A DNA stretch of 64,000 nt from Notamacropus eugenii (taxonomy: Eukaryota > Chordata > Mammalia > Diprotodontia > Macropodidae). Shown here one piece after another: positions 41,821 through 52,444 of the stretch (the stretch's first letter is position 1; every line of letters starts with the position of its first letter). A program made the translations under genes and the position numbers. The DNA lies in NCBI RefSeq assembly GCF_028372415.1, contig NC_092875.1:31576812-31640811 (forward strand), written 5' to 3'. The notes beneath the pieces are model-generated. The model searched no databases, was not told the DNA's origin, and saw nothing but the letters and a program-made list of their open reading frames with translations.

Positions 41821-42179
41821 CTGTGTTTTCTGTATCTATTTATGGGATTATAGGATTATTATAGAATTCTATGAGTTTCTGGCTTCTTCTCCCTTTTCTA
41901 TAGGGTGAAATAAATGTCTTTCCCTACTCATTTTGTTACTTAGAGTGCTTGTGCACCCTATTCTCTGGCCCTCTTCTCAATAGAGTCAACAATATCCTTG
42001 CAGTCACACCAATACTTTTTACAACTCCAGTTTTTAAACCATAATCCATTCAACAGTGTTCTTAGTCCAGGAAGAGGTGTGTTGGTCTACTCCATTTTGG
42101 TCTCCCTCACCATCCCAGTAACTTTGGGGACCAAAGTGGTCTGGCCGGACCACCATTCCTTTATCTGTGGTGCCTACCT

Positions 42180-42440
42180 CTATTGGAATGTAAGTTCCTT
42201 GAAGGTAAGAACTATTTCGATCATAGTTCTATCCATAGTCTGAGCTCTCTTCCATCTGACAGCCATTCACACATTTGAACAGATACTATGAACCCCTTTC
42301 ACAATGTCCAGAAATCTCAGCTACTTCAGCAAATCCTTGTAGAGTCTGACTTTAAAGTCACTTATTTTTGTATCTCCAGCACCTACCATAACATCTTGAC
42401 CATAATAGTTTCTTAATAAATGCTTGTGGATTGATTGAGA
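42180..42440 (+). mobile_element. L2 LINE 3' end
   Basis: 'tggaatgtaagttccttgaa' at the start and 'gtatctccagcacctacc' with 'cttaataaatgcttgtgg' at the end. The middle is diverged. Confidence 0.65.
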
Positions 42441-42640
42441 AAGGCAGCTTGGAAAAGTGGGTAGGGTGGTAGACTTGGAGTCAGGAAGACCTGGGTTCAA
42501 ATCCTGTCTTAGATATCTGTCATCTGTGTGATTCATGGCTAAGTCATATAATTTCTCATGTCTCAAGTTTCCTAAAATGTATGATGGAGATGGTGGACTC
42601 AACCACTAAGGTTTCTTCCAGCTCTCAATCTATGGTCAAT
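42441..42640 (+). mobile_element. MIR-type CORE-SINE
   Basis: 'ggagtcaggaagacctgggt', 'ctaagtcatataatttctc' and 'ggtttcttccagctctcaat' in order. Confidence 0.82.
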
Positions 42641-42824
42641 TGATTTTGGATGCCTCTAGCCAATCAATAACTATCTATCTCAAAAAATATGACCCTCAGA
42701 ACTACATATGACGTTCCAGATGTCTGACCAGGACAAAGTGAACCTTCCTAATTCTGGATATTGCACCTCTCTTAATTCAGACTATATAATTATTTTTTTT
42801 TGGCAACCATATCTCATGTATGAC

Positions 42825-43021
42825 ATATATTGGGGTCCATCTCCAGTTGTTCTCATTTATATCTGGCCACTGGAACCAGATGAGTCCAGAGGAGAAAGTG
42901 AGGCTGGGGACCTTGAATAGCCCTGCCTCACTTAAATCTAATTCACTCACAAGTCATGGAATCATCTTCCCGATGTCATGGTCCTCTTCAAGAATGAAGG
43001 ACATCTAACAACAATAACAAC
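42825..43021 (+). mobile_element. SINE with RTE-like tail, variant form
   Basis: 'ggggtccatctccagttg', 'ccagaggagaaagtgaggct', 'cctgcctcacttaaatctaa', 'gtcatggtcctcttcaagaa', ending in (aac)n. Confidence 0.85.
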
Positions 43022-43027
43022 ATATTT

Positions 43028-43079
43028 GAGATAACATATCTAAAATGCCCTGTGAACCTTAAAGCTCTATGTAAATGCC

Positions 43080-43124
<45 letters not shown>
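43028..43124 (+). repeat. MIR 3' end with (ATG)n microsatellite
   Basis: 'cctgtgaaccttaaagctct' is a MIR/THER 3' end. It runs into about 15 perfect ATG/GAT units (43080-43124). Confidence 0.85.
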
Positions 43125-43125
<1 letters not shown>

Positions 43126-43159
43126 GTTTGGAGTTCACTAAAAGAAAAGAAAACAACAA

Positions 43160-43375
43160 ATTAACTATTATCTATACATATAACTGTATATGTATATAGT
43201 ATATAACTATTGTTATACACATATAATATATAACTATATATATATATAACTCTATCTATATCTATCTGTCTATATAAATGTGTTGATACATATTTATGGA
43301 AAGAAAAATACCACAAAAATAAATACATATCATGCACATATATACACACACAAGCACACAAAAGCATGAAAAACA
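43160..43375. repeat. TA-rich simple repeat
   Basis: Runs of 'tata', 'tatc' and 'acat' units without other content. Confidence 0.85.
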
Positions 43376-43644
43376 TATTTTGAAATTAATAAAATGAAAT
43401 TTCCATGCTGGGGTAGTTTCTAACCCATACCTGCAAAATTTTTTTTTAAAGTTTTAAAATAATAAAGTCATTTAGCAGCCTTCAGCTCAGCAGTCTCTGT
43501 ATTACCTCGAGCAGTTGATCAATCCCTCATAATATGCGATGACTGGAAGACAAAAAGTCCAGCCTCTTGTGGCAAAGTAAAGGTACAATGGAGAAGCAGG
43601 GAGCCTGCTGAGCTAGAAGGAAGAGATCCAAGCAGCAGTTTACT
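43376..43644. other. No assignable feature
   Basis: About 270 bp with no gene. An A/T-rich part and 100 bp of mixed sequence precede a MIR. Confidence 0.4.
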
Positions 43645-43970
43645 TCTTAACTGAGAGCTTGATCTTAGGCAAATCATTTCTCTTTACTGGTTCTCTGTAA
43701 TTTTCTTCTTCTGTCAAAGGAGAGGGTTGGATTAGAATGCAGGGGTGTCAAACTTCAACTGAAACTTGTGGTTGCATATTTATTGATTTAGAAAACCACA
43801 AATAATTCTTACCCATGTTGTATTTTAATTTATTTTGTTAAATGTTTCAAATTACATTTTAATCTTGTTCAGGAACACTTAGTTTTGCAGCCTCCATGCA
43901 AATTTGACACTTCTGAATTAGATGATCTCTAAGGTTCCTTAGCCCAAACATTCTATGTTCTAAGGCACTG
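43645..43970 (+). mobile_element. MIR split by a hAT MITE
   Basis: 43645-43739 ends 'ggagagggttggattagaat' and 43917-43970 resumes 'attagatgatctctaaggtt'. Joined, they restore the MIR 3' half. Confidence 0.8.
43740..43915. mobile_element. hAT-type MITE (176 bp) with TIRs
   Basis: 'caggggtgtcaaact' at the left and 'aaatttgacacttctg' at the right are terminal inverted repeats. The flanks 'attagaatg' and 'attagatg' fit an 8-bp hAT target duplication with one later insertion. There is no coding capacity, so an autonomous hAT must have moved it. Confidence 0.85.
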
Positions 43971-43974
43971 GGTA

Positions 43975-45430
43975 TGTTCTCAACATTTTTTTTTTGTTCT
44001 GTGAACCCCTTTTAATAACAACAAAAAAGTGTTGTGAATCCTCAGGATTATTTAATTTTACTACTCATCACATTATTTTAGATTTATTTATTAAGTGCTT
44101 CTAGTAACTATGATGCTAACTTTTATGCCTTAAAATTCCAAATTAATATTTATATTACAGAAATATGACATAAAATTTCATTCTAACTATAATTAGGAAA
44201 ACTCTGAGTAAGATGATAAAATTCTCATTATAAAATAATTATGTAGACTTTATGTGGGACATCCTATTAAAAGAAGTAATTTAGTAAGACCTCATACGCT
44301 TATTATTATCTACATGATTTCATATTATATTTCTTTATTTTAATAAATTTTGTTGAATATAAATAATGTTTTAATGAAATAAGTTACAACTCAGAGAATG
44401 TTTAACATAATATAATAATCCTATATAAACAATTTTAATGTTGGAATTTTTTTATTTGAATGAAAATTTATGATATTTGGCTCAACACCAGTCTTAAATC
44501 TTGTTCCATATTGACTTTATTTCTTTATTTTTATTTAAAACAAGAATAAAGTGAAAATTCTTGCTCACGCAGATATGTAGTGGAAAATAGTAGATACATT
44601 TTATGAGCTTTCTTGCTGACAGATGGAAATTCATTTTAGAAAAATTTTAGCCACCTAAATAATCAGTGAAAAATGAGTAGCTAGTTGCAATATAAAATAT
44701 TTACTTTCTTATTAGATAATGGCAAATGCTGCATTAAATGACAAATGTACCTATAGTTCAACTGTATATATTGTTTCATTTCAAACTATGTTTAATAGAT
44801 AACTAACCTTTGTAAGGAAAGAATGTCTTTAGATGTAACTTTCTTCTCTTCTATCATTGGTGTGCTGGTTACACACTTACTGAAAATCTACTGGATGACC
44901 ACCTAGTGTTATCAACCAATTAATTTTAAAATTTATCAGAGGAATAATAATATAAGCAAATGATGTTTAAATCAGTAAACAGCCTTAATATTTCCGTGAA
45001 GGGTAATTCAAGTTTGTTTCTGAAGAACATTTGTGAGGTACATGATGGTTTCAAGAAATGAGAATGCTTAGCAATCATGATTTTTTTTAACAGTCTGTCA
45101 TTTTCACTGCAAGAATTAGAATTCTCACATCTTAATTTGTGATTACATAGCTGATGAGGTATGATTACAGGGTAACAGAAGGAAAAGAGAGAGCTACTCT
45201 GGTACAGTGTCTAGAACACAAACATTGAAGCTTTGTAGTAGTTTGGAAACAATTTGATGTTAAGTTGAGAAACTCTAAGAACAACTGTCAGAAGCAATCA
45301 GAGTTTGGTGTGATCCCTGTACAAACACCAGAAGCACTGTGCACATGATCATAATAGTTTTGAATTACTGCAGAAACAAACTAATAATGCTTGAAACATG
45401 CCCATATTAGTTGTCATCGAAGAAAAAATG
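43975..45430. other. 1.45-kb AT-rich tract without assignment
   Basis: Strongly AT-rich, non-repetitive at short scale, no open frame of note. The start ('gttctgtgaacccctttt') looks like a DNA-transposon end, so the tract may be an old transposon interior, but no matching right end was found. Confidence 0.35.
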
Positions 45431-45662
45431 TATGGAGGTGTGTTGGTAAACGTTTAACAACAATATCTATGAAAATGTGTGCTTGACATACTTTAAAGTT
45501 TAATTTGCATTATTAATATTCTCTTCATCACTTTCTTAAATTTAGACAATCAAAACACTAAATCAAACAGTGATTTGTAGCATTTGAAGATTTCTGAAGT
45601 GTCAGTGCTCAAACTGAAAATTTAACCATCAGTTCTTGGAGCTGGTATGAGCCAGATCTAGG
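45431..45662 (+). repeat. Unassigned interspersed repeat, second copy of the element at 6265
   Basis: Blocks 'gtgtgttggtaaac', 'gtttaacaac', 'tttgtagcattt' and 'tgaaaatttaacc' lie in the same order and orientation as at 6265-6495. Confidence 0.55.
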
Positions 45663-45782
45663 AGATGCCTGTTAGTAACATAACTGAGCAGTTATTTACT
45701 CCTTATGGTGCCTTTAAAGAAGTTTTAGTGTGAACTGCTTGGATTATCACCTTGAATCACTAAATGGAAGCTCTTGTTCTGA

Positions 45783-45893
45783 GATTACTAGACCCCACAC
45801 AATCTTGGACATCGTATGTTTTAAGTCCCTTCCCAACTCTAACATCCCCTGTTCTAAGGTCACTTCCACCTCTGACATTCTAAAATTCTATGA
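45783..45893 (+). repeat. Short array of ~33-bp MIR-tail units (about 3)
   Basis: 'aagtcccttcccaactctaa', 'catcccctgttctaaggtca' and 'cacctctgacattctaaaat' are the unit in opposite orientation to 47401. Confidence 0.75.
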
Positions 45894-45894
45894 G

Positions 45895-46555
45895 CCTAAG
45901 ATTCAGCTGGAGACCAAATTTATAGCAGGACTCAGGTTTAATTTAGTAGAGGAAATGAGGAGCTAAAAACAGTAAAGCAACAAAGCAAGTCCTGGTTTTA
46001 AGTGGGTGGGGGAGGGGAGCACTGCATTCTAGCAGCACTTGACGCCCCTTGTCATCTCAAACACATAATCCCAGGACAAGTCCAGCAAGACAGAGTCTGT
46101 CAGCAACTCTCTTTTATGGTTTCCCTACAGGAGCCCTGACTTGTTTGTCCAAGTAATCATCAGTGGAAGTAGAAAGAGACACTCTTACCCTTTTGTCCCT
46201 CTAGACTAAAAATAAATCAACTACATTTGCACAGCCCCATGTTCACTACTCTACTCTCCCCCCCTCCCCCCGACAAAGTGAAATGCCATGCGAGACTCCA
46301 GACATGGCAAAGTATCATAGGGAAAGCTGGGAGTTATTTAGCTTAGGTTAGCAGTTTGGATCTGCCACTCAGTGCCACTCAGTAGATAGACAGACCTTGG
46401 GTTAGATTCTTCAATGGACAGCTGCCAATTTTTTCACTTTCAGTCACGTGCTGGGTTCAGGAAGGTAGTGGATTATCTTCCACTGGAACGCTACAAGAGC
46501 TCTTTCAACCTGGGCAACAACTCTTCATTTGGGATTGGCAAAAGTGTCCTCTCTT
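45895..46555. other. No assignable feature
   Basis: About 660 bp with no clear repeat or gene. Confidence 0.4.
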
Positions 46556-46757
46556 TTCCCCTATTCCCTTTAATTCTGGTGCTTTCCCTCTGTTGATTAT
46601 CTCCAATTGATCTTGTGTACAGCTTGTTTGCTTGTTTTCTCCTCCCTTAGACTGAACTCCTCCAGAGAAAAAGTTGTCTTTTGTCTGTCTTTGTATCCTC
46701 AGGACTTAGCACAGTGCCTAACACATAGTGGCTATATAACAAATATTTGCTGACACT
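46556..46757 (+). mobile_element. L2 LINE 3'UTR, well preserved
   Basis: 'ttctggtgctttccctctgt', 'gtacagcttgtttgcttgtt', 'tttgtatcctcaggacttag' and 'cacagtgcctaacacatagt' in order. Confidence 0.85.
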
Positions 46758-47146
46758 CTCAGAAAGTCTGGTGTGGGTTTGGTAATCACCACATGAAAGG
46801 ATATGAAAGAAAATTTGTTTCCTTTTTTCAAGAAACTGTCCCTTCTAAACTACCCTTTCTGTGACACGTAGTGGTTACTCTATATTCTCTTAGGGTGATC
46901 AGGATTTTTCACTTTTTGTTTTTCTTTGGAAAGCTAATATAGAAGATTGGCAAGGTAGGGTGAGCAGAGGGAATATATATTAGGAGGCATATGGCTAGCA
47001 ATTAGAGTACCCAAGTTTTCCCCTCCTTTTTAGATTGAGGAATGTCTCATTTTGTCTCTGAAGGCTTTTCTTTTAACCTTTCAATGTCTTTTGTCTTTTT
47101 AATTTCTCTAGATCTTAGGCTTTGACTGAAGTTTTCCTGGGGCACT
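46758..47146. other. No assignable feature
   Basis: About 390 bp with no repeat or gene signature that I recognise. Confidence 0.35.
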
Positions 47147-47289
47147 GGCTTTAGAAATAAAATTGGTTTTCTTGGTAATGCTATGTATTATACTTTATGC
47201 ATTTCAAAAATTTATCCTGAGAAGGTTCCAGAACTTCACCAGTCAGTGGCCAAAGGGAGCCAGGAGACAAAAAGGGTCAAGAAGCCCTG
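47147..47289. mobile_element. hAT-type MITE fragment (right half)
   Basis: 'ttatgcatttcaaaaattta', 'tcctgagaaggttccag' and the end 'gggtcaagaagccctg', a diverged 'ggttaagaacccctg' TIR. The flank is MIR text (47290-47340). Confidence 0.6.
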
Positions 47290-47340
47290 GCCTTGATGAT
47301 CTCTAAGGTCCCTTCCAAGTCTGAAATTGTTGAATTTGTT
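47290..47340 (+). mobile_element. MIR 3' end
   Basis: 'ccttgatgatctctaaggtc' then 'ccttccaagtctgaaatt' is the MIR tail, starting exactly at the MITE end. Confidence 0.75.
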
Positions 47341-47400
47341 GCTTCTCCAGGACAAGTTTTAACTTTGGTGTAAACTCTTTATTTGAAACTTGAGGAGATC

Positions 47401-47872
47401 AGCATCATGAAATCTCGGAGCTGAAAGTGACCTTGGATCTGAGAATGTCTGAGGTGGGTTAGAATTGAAAATGTCAGAGCTGAGAGGGGCCTTAGAGAAG
47501 GGAATGTCAGAGCTCAGGAGCCTTAGAAGAGGGGATATCAGGGCTGAAATAGACCTCAGAACTAAGGATGCCTAAGTTGGGAGGATCATCAGAGTGCAAG
47601 ATTTCAGAGGCAGAAGTGGCCTTCCAGCACAGAAAGTTAGAACTTAGAGGCATTCTAGAATGTGGTGTGTTAGTATTTAGACTCTAGAAATGTCAGAATT
47701 GGGAGAAACCTTAAAATTTAGCATATCAGAGCTGGGAGTCCTTAGAACACAATAATTCTGAGTTGTGAGAGTCACAGAACACAGAATGTTAGAGCTGTAA
47801 GTGACGTAGCACATAGAATGTCCAAATTGGGAAGGATCGTAGAACGTGATATGTCCAACTGTGAAGGACCCA
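47401..47872 (-). repeat. Longest array of ~33-bp MIR-tail units (about 14-15)
   Basis: Unit cores recur every 31-34 bp: 'gaatgtctgagg' at 47442, 'aatgtcagagctgag' at 47470, 'gaatgtcagagctc' at 47502, 'gatatcagggctg' near 47534, and on to 'gaatgtccaaattgg' at 47817 and 'atatgtccaactg' at 47849. Units differ by 10-30 percent, so the array is old. No frame or CRISPR-like spacer logic. Confidence 0.9.
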
Positions 47873-48860
47873 GTCTAGTTCTCTGCATAAAGTGGGAACA
47901 TAATAAACGTGTTTCAGCTTTCTCAAATGTGTATTTGACCTCACTTCCTCAACCTTCCAAGTTGAGAGAGAAGGAATGGGGTATATCTGTAGTTCCCTAG
48001 CTCCATCTCTAAGGGGAAAAGAGGATGAGAGGGAGACAGGGTAGGGATGGGAGCAAAAGAAAAAGAAGAAGGGAAGTGGAAAAAAGCTCCTGGTAGCCCA
48101 GTAATTTCTAAAATATAAAGGCTTCTCTTTGAGAGCACATCCATTTTTTCCCCCTCAGCATTAAGGGTAGAGAAATTCCTTGGAAAATAATTTGTCAAGT
48201 CTCGGCTGATCAAAGATACATATAAAAGGACCCCCTTCCCCCCTTTTTTTTCCAAAGGGGGGGAACCCATCCGAGCTCGGAATGAATTGGCAATTCATTT
48301 ACCGCCTGTCAGATAGAGTAATACAGCCCTATCACATCTTTAGCCAGAGCTGGGTCAGAAGGAAACAATTCCACGGGCACCAAACTCGACATGCTTGGGG
48401 TATGTTAGTGATTAGGGGACTCCTGCCTGGGGGAGGCAGAGAGATATGACTCAGATTCACAGAAACACCATAAATCTCCCCCCTTTTATTCAAAATGTGT
48501 GTTTTATAGTCATTTCCTGGCCAATTGTTGCCTCGAATAAATATATAACATATCTGGATTTCGCTTTTAGGCCCAGAACCGGGGTCTGGCTCTTGCGCCA
48601 AGTATTTGCAGCATTTCTCAAGGCTGGGGAGGAGGAGTTATATAATGAGTTTTTCCTCTTTTTTTTTTCCAATGGTGAAATACCCCCACCCCACCCACAT
48701 CAAAATTGATAAAAACAATTAAAAATTACCAAAGGATTAGGAGACCCTGTGCTAATTAGAAAGTGAGAACAGTACCTGCTCTTCAGAGAGAATTCTTTGC
48801 ATTCCAGGAAAACCCAGTCACGATAATTAATGATGGACATGGGGCTACAAAGCTAGTTTT
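47873..48860. other. Repeat-free ~1-kb tract, candidate conserved regulatory DNA
   Basis: 48090-48640 and 48700-48845 have mixed composition, several CpGs on a CpG-poor background and no repeat signature. They contain TAAT/ATTA and GATA motifs, a perfect TATA-box-like 'tataaaagg' at 48221, and a C6T3/A3G6 hairpin (48238-48246 with 48254-48262). This looks like the style of a mammalian conserved non-coding element or promoter. No transcript can be shown from sequence. Confidence 0.4.
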
Positions 48861-49065
48861 AAAGTCCTTAGCTCAGAGGTAGGAAGTATCTGGGTTCATA
48901 ATGTCTGCCACTAATTATTGATGTGATTCTGGGCAAACCTCTTCCTCTCCCTAGGTCTCAGTTTACTCATCTGCAAAATGGAGATAATAATTGTTGTAAC
49001 CATATCATGGAGCTATTGAGAGGCCGACGTGAGATAATGCAGGAAATTGCTTTTTCAGACTTGAA
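48861..49065 (+). mobile_element. MIR/THER CORE-SINE
   Basis: 'gtgattctgggcaaacctct', 'ctcagtttactcatctgcaa' and 'gagctattgagagg' are in MIR order. Confidence 0.8.
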
Positions 49066-49074
49066 ATCCTTTCT

Positions 49075-49525
49075 CTTCCTTCTGCTACTCCCTCCTTTTT
49101 TCCTCATCTTCCTCTTCCTCTCTCCTTGCCTTGTTTTCCTCCTCCTTCTCCTCGTCCTTCTCTTCCTCCTCTCTTTTTCCTTCTCTTTTTTCATCTCTTC
49201 CTCTTCTTTCTCCTTTTCCTTCTCCATCTTTTTCCTTCTTCTCTTCCTCCTCCTCCTCTTTCTTTTCTCTTTCTCCTCCTCCTTCTCCTCCTCCTTCTTC
49301 TCCTTCTTCTCCTTCTTCTTCTTCTTCTTCTTCTTCTTCTTCTTCTTCTTCTTCTTCTTCTTCGTCTTCTTCCCTCCTCCTCTTCCTCCTCTTCCTCTTC
49401 CTCCCTCTTTTTCCTCCTCCTCCTTCTTTCCTGTTCCTCTTTTTTCTCCACTCTTCTTCATCCTCCTCCTCCTCCTCTTCATTGTCATTATCTTCATCCT
49501 CCTCCTCCCTCCTCCTCTTCCTCCT
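49075..49525. repeat. Homopyrimidine (CTT)n/(CCT)n tract
   Basis: About 450 bp almost purely C and T, with a perfect (CTT)n core near 49313-49362. The 160-210-codon frames on both strands are artefacts of the triplet repeat. The tract can form triplex DNA. Confidence 0.97.
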
Positions 49526-49699
49526 TCTCCCCTTGGCCAAGGGAAAAGGTATTGAGAACTCTGGCTCCCATGGTTGGGTCTTCATCCCTTGGCTCCAACA
49601 TAATCATTTTCTGCAGAGACCCAGACAGGAAGGAAATAGGGCAGGAGTTGAATGCATTTTTAATTTTCCTCCTTCACTTGAGGTTATGAGTTCAAGGTA

Positions 49700-50110
49700 A
49701 ATTTGGAGAGAAGGTCCAGGCTTATATTTGCACATCTGTGGAGTTGGAGAAGTTGGATCTGGATTTTGGCTCTTCCACTCCCTACTGGGGTGACCAGGGA
49801 CAAGTTAATTCCCCTCTCTCAGACTCAGTGTCCTTGTGTGTAAAATAATGAGGTTGGTTCAGAGTAGGGGTTCTTAATCCTTTATTTTGCACTCTTGTGA
49901 AATGTATAGACCTCTTTTCAGATTTTTTAAAAAGAATTTAAATGAATAAAACATTACAAGGGAAACCAAAGATTAGTGAAAATAAAAATGTATTTTTTTT
50001 TCTCATTTAAGTTTATGGATCCCCTAAAATCTTTTCATAGACTCCTCTGGGCTCCAGGTTAAACACTCCTAGTTAGGTGATCTCCAGGGCTGCTGCCACA
50101 TCTGAATCTT
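49700..50110 (+). mobile_element. MIR split by a hAT MITE
   Basis: 49735-49864 ('tcccctctctcagactcag', 'taaaataatgaggttgg') and 50072-50110 ('gttaggtgatctccagggct') make one MIR 3' half. Confidence 0.78.
49865..50071. mobile_element. hAT-type MITE (~207 bp) with TIRs
   Basis: Left 'taggggttcttaatcc' and right 'ggttaaacactccta' are inverted repeats. Flanks 'gttcagag' and 'gttaggtg' are a plausible diverged 8-bp duplication. The interior has 'catttaagtttatggatccc' typical of this family. Non-coding. Confidence 0.75.
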
Positions 50111-50164
50111 ATGCTAGACAGAGAGATATGCACTGGGACTTCCAAATATTTCCTAGAGAGATTC

Positions 50165-50490
50165 AGTTCAATTCAAATAAGTGTTTGCTGAACACTTACT
50201 ATGAATCAGGCACTGCATTAGGTTCTGGGGCTATACAGAAAAAATATTAATAATAGTAACTAGCATTTATATATTGCATTGAGGTTTGAAAACTGTGTTT
50301 TCCCAATATGATCTCATTTTATTCTCAAAATTACTTTGGAAGATAAGCGTTGTTATTGTCTACATTTTACAGATGAGAAAACTGAGGGAGATAGAAGTTA
50401 AATGACTTGCTTAGGGTCACACAGCTAACAAGTATCTGAGACAAGATTTGAACCCAAATCTTTCTGATTCCAGGTCCAACATGTTGCCTT
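50165..50490 (-). mobile_element. L2 3' end followed by MIR
   Basis: 50165-50245 ('gaacacttactatgaatcag', 'gcactgcattaggttctggg') is an L2 end. 50246-50490 is a reverse MIR ('ctacattttacagatgagaa', 'gggtcacacagctaacaagt'). Confidence 0.8.
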
Positions 50491-50552
50491 CAAGGGCAGT
50501 GCCTTCCTTTGCCAAAAAGATTTTAGGTCACTAGAGAAAACTTTAAGTAGAG

Positions 50553-50910
50553 ATGGCACATGGCACAGAGGATAGAGCATGCCTGGAGTCAGAAAGACTC
50601 ATCTTTATGAGTTCAAATCTAACTTCAGATACTTAACTACCTGTTTGATCCTGGGCAAGTCACTTACCCCTGTTTGCATCAGTTTCCTCATCTGTAAAAT
50701 GATTTGGAGAAGAAAATGGCAAACCACTCCAGTATCTTTGACAAGAAAACCCCAAATAAGGTCACAACAAAGTTACTTAATCCTGTTTGCCTCAGTTTCC
50801 TCATCCATAAAATGAGTTGGAGAAGGAAATGGCAAACCACTCCAGAATCTTTGCTAAGAAAACTCCAAATGGGGTCACCACGACTCAACAACAAACAAAA
50901 ACAACAGAGA
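50553..50910 (+). mobile_element. tRNA-derived SINE with duplicated 3' module
   Basis: Head 'ggcacatggcacagaggata', core 'gggcaagtcacttacccctg', then the 3' module (gtttgc-tcagtttcctcat ... aaggtcac) occurs twice in tandem, at about 50670-50768 and 50775-50880, before the final 'cgactcaacaac'. The two module copies differ at several sites. Confidence 0.9.
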
Positions 50911-51189
50911 AATCCTCCAATACCCCTTTCATCAAGGACTCAGCTATTTGAGCAGGGCAAGACCTAGGAGACAGCCTAGAGAAATTAATACAGGGCTTGA
51001 ATGATCTAGAAAACTGACTTGGTTGGATTGTCTTATACCTAGAATTAGGGTGGGGCAAGTGAGAATTTTCACTCAGGCACCAATATTTGGGGAAGCACTT
51101 CCTCCCTGAAATGGTTCTTTCATCCCTTGTCCCTGTGCCTAGAAGTCACATACTTGTTCTGCTACCTCTGACCCTAGGATACTGCCTCT
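50911..51189. other. No assignable feature
   Basis: About 280 bp with no repeat or gene signature. Confidence 0.4.
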
Positions 51190-51362
51190 TTTCTATAGAA
51201 AGAACCCCAGCTCTGGAGGCAGAGGCTGGAGGTCCAAATCCTGCTTCTGATGCTCACTCTCTGGGTAACCTTGGAAAAGCTCTCTGGGCCCTGGCTATTT
51301 CATCTGTAAAAACCAGAGGTTAGATAAGGTAGGTGCTTATGAGGTCTTATCCAACTCCAGTT
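51190..51362 (+). mobile_element. MIR-type CORE-SINE
   Basis: 'gaggtccaaatcctgcttct', 'gggtaaccttggaaaagctc' and 'gaggtcttatccaactccag' in order. Confidence 0.75.
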
Positions 51363-51555
51363 TTTTACTGTTTCTTCTAAATTTGTAAAGAGGCAAACAG
51401 CCTTGATAATAGGATAAAAACCTCTTTTCTAATAATTTGAGTGATTCATAGCCAGGATGGGCAACTGTCAGGAGACATAGACTCTGGGTGTCTTCAAGCA
51501 AATTCTGGGTGAAAACATGTCCATTATGGTGTAGAGTCTCTGGGCAGAATCAATG

Positions 51556-51695
51556 ACAAGCATTTATTAAATACCTACTGTATACCAGGACCTGGGCTAA
51601 GTGCTAGGGAAGCAAAAACCAAAATGAAGTGGCCCCTGCTCTCAAGGAGTTACATTCTGCCAGGAGAGCAATATTTAATTGTAAATAGAATACAT
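51556..51695 (-). mobile_element. L2 LINE 3' end
   Basis: 'catttattaaatacctactg', 'ctgggctaagtgctagggaa', 'cccctgctctcaaggagtta' are the reversed L2 3' terminus. Confidence 0.78.
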
Positions 51696-51699
51696 AGGG

Positions 51700-52039
51700 A
51701 TAGGAACTGGACCTGTGATCTCTTCTGTACAGGGAACTCTTAGATGAGAAAACTCCCCCCACTGATGCAGGTCAGTCCTTTTTCCACCTCAAAGTCACTT
51801 ACAACATGGGGAGGGAAAGGACCTATTCAGGCTCACACAGTCAGAATTGGTGACATCTCCTTCAAGAATGCACAATTAAGCAAGGAAAAATCAGAGTTCA
51901 TGACTCTATTCTCTGTCTTTTTATGTGGGAATATTTTGACATCTGTAAAAGATAAACTTTTCCCATTAAAAACAAAAAAGAAGATTTGCAGTCAGATTTT
52001 GCTGACTTGGAATACTGAATCTAGCTTTCTATCCACTTT
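51700..52039. other. No assignable feature
   Basis: About 340 bp with no recognised repeat. A 101-codon frame (51744-52049) has no recognisable features. Confidence 0.4.
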
Positions 52040-52098
52040 ATATCACTGAGCACACACAATGTTCAGCACACTTCATGTTTAATAAATGCTTGTTTTAT
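52040..52098 (+). mobile_element. L2 LINE 3' terminus
   Basis: 'atgtttaataaatgcttgtt' with 'gttcagcacacttc' fits the L2 end. Confidence 0.5.
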
Positions 52099-52099
52099 T

Positions 52100-52385
52100 C
52101 CATAAATTAAAAATTTTAAAAATGCTGTCTCTCTCTGTCTATTTATCTATTTATCATCACAATCATTATCATAATCTCTTTCTTCCCATCCATCCATCCA
52201 TCCATCCATCCATCCATCCATCCATCCATCTCTCTGTTTTTTGTCTATCTCCATCAGTCTACCCAGACCTCTCTCTTTCTCTGCCTTCCTTCCTTCCTTC
52301 CTTCCTTCCTTCCTTCCTTCCTTCCTTCCTTCCTTCCTTCCTTCCATCCATCTTTTCTTTCTCTCTCTCTCTCTCTCTCTCATAC
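52100..52385. repeat. Compound (CATC)n, (CCTT)n and (CT)n microsatellites
   Basis: (CATC)n at 52187-52231, (CCTT)n at 52283-52345 and (CT)n at 52360-52380, joined by pyrimidine-rich spacers. Confidence 0.96.
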
Positions 52386-52444
52386 ACAGATACATACATA
52401 CATATCTTACTCTATGCAGAATATAGACAAAAATGAAATCTAAG

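Noticed and set aside
47401..47872. Regular repeats that could suggest a CRISPR-like array
   Set aside because: Units are contiguous and diverged with no unique spacers, and the unit matches a SINE tail in a mammalian genome.
48967..49700. Open frames of 160-210 codons on both strands
   Set aside because: They are translations of the (CTT)n/(CCT)n tract (poly-Leu, poly-Ser, poly-Glu, poly-Arg) with no domain and the same length in several frames.
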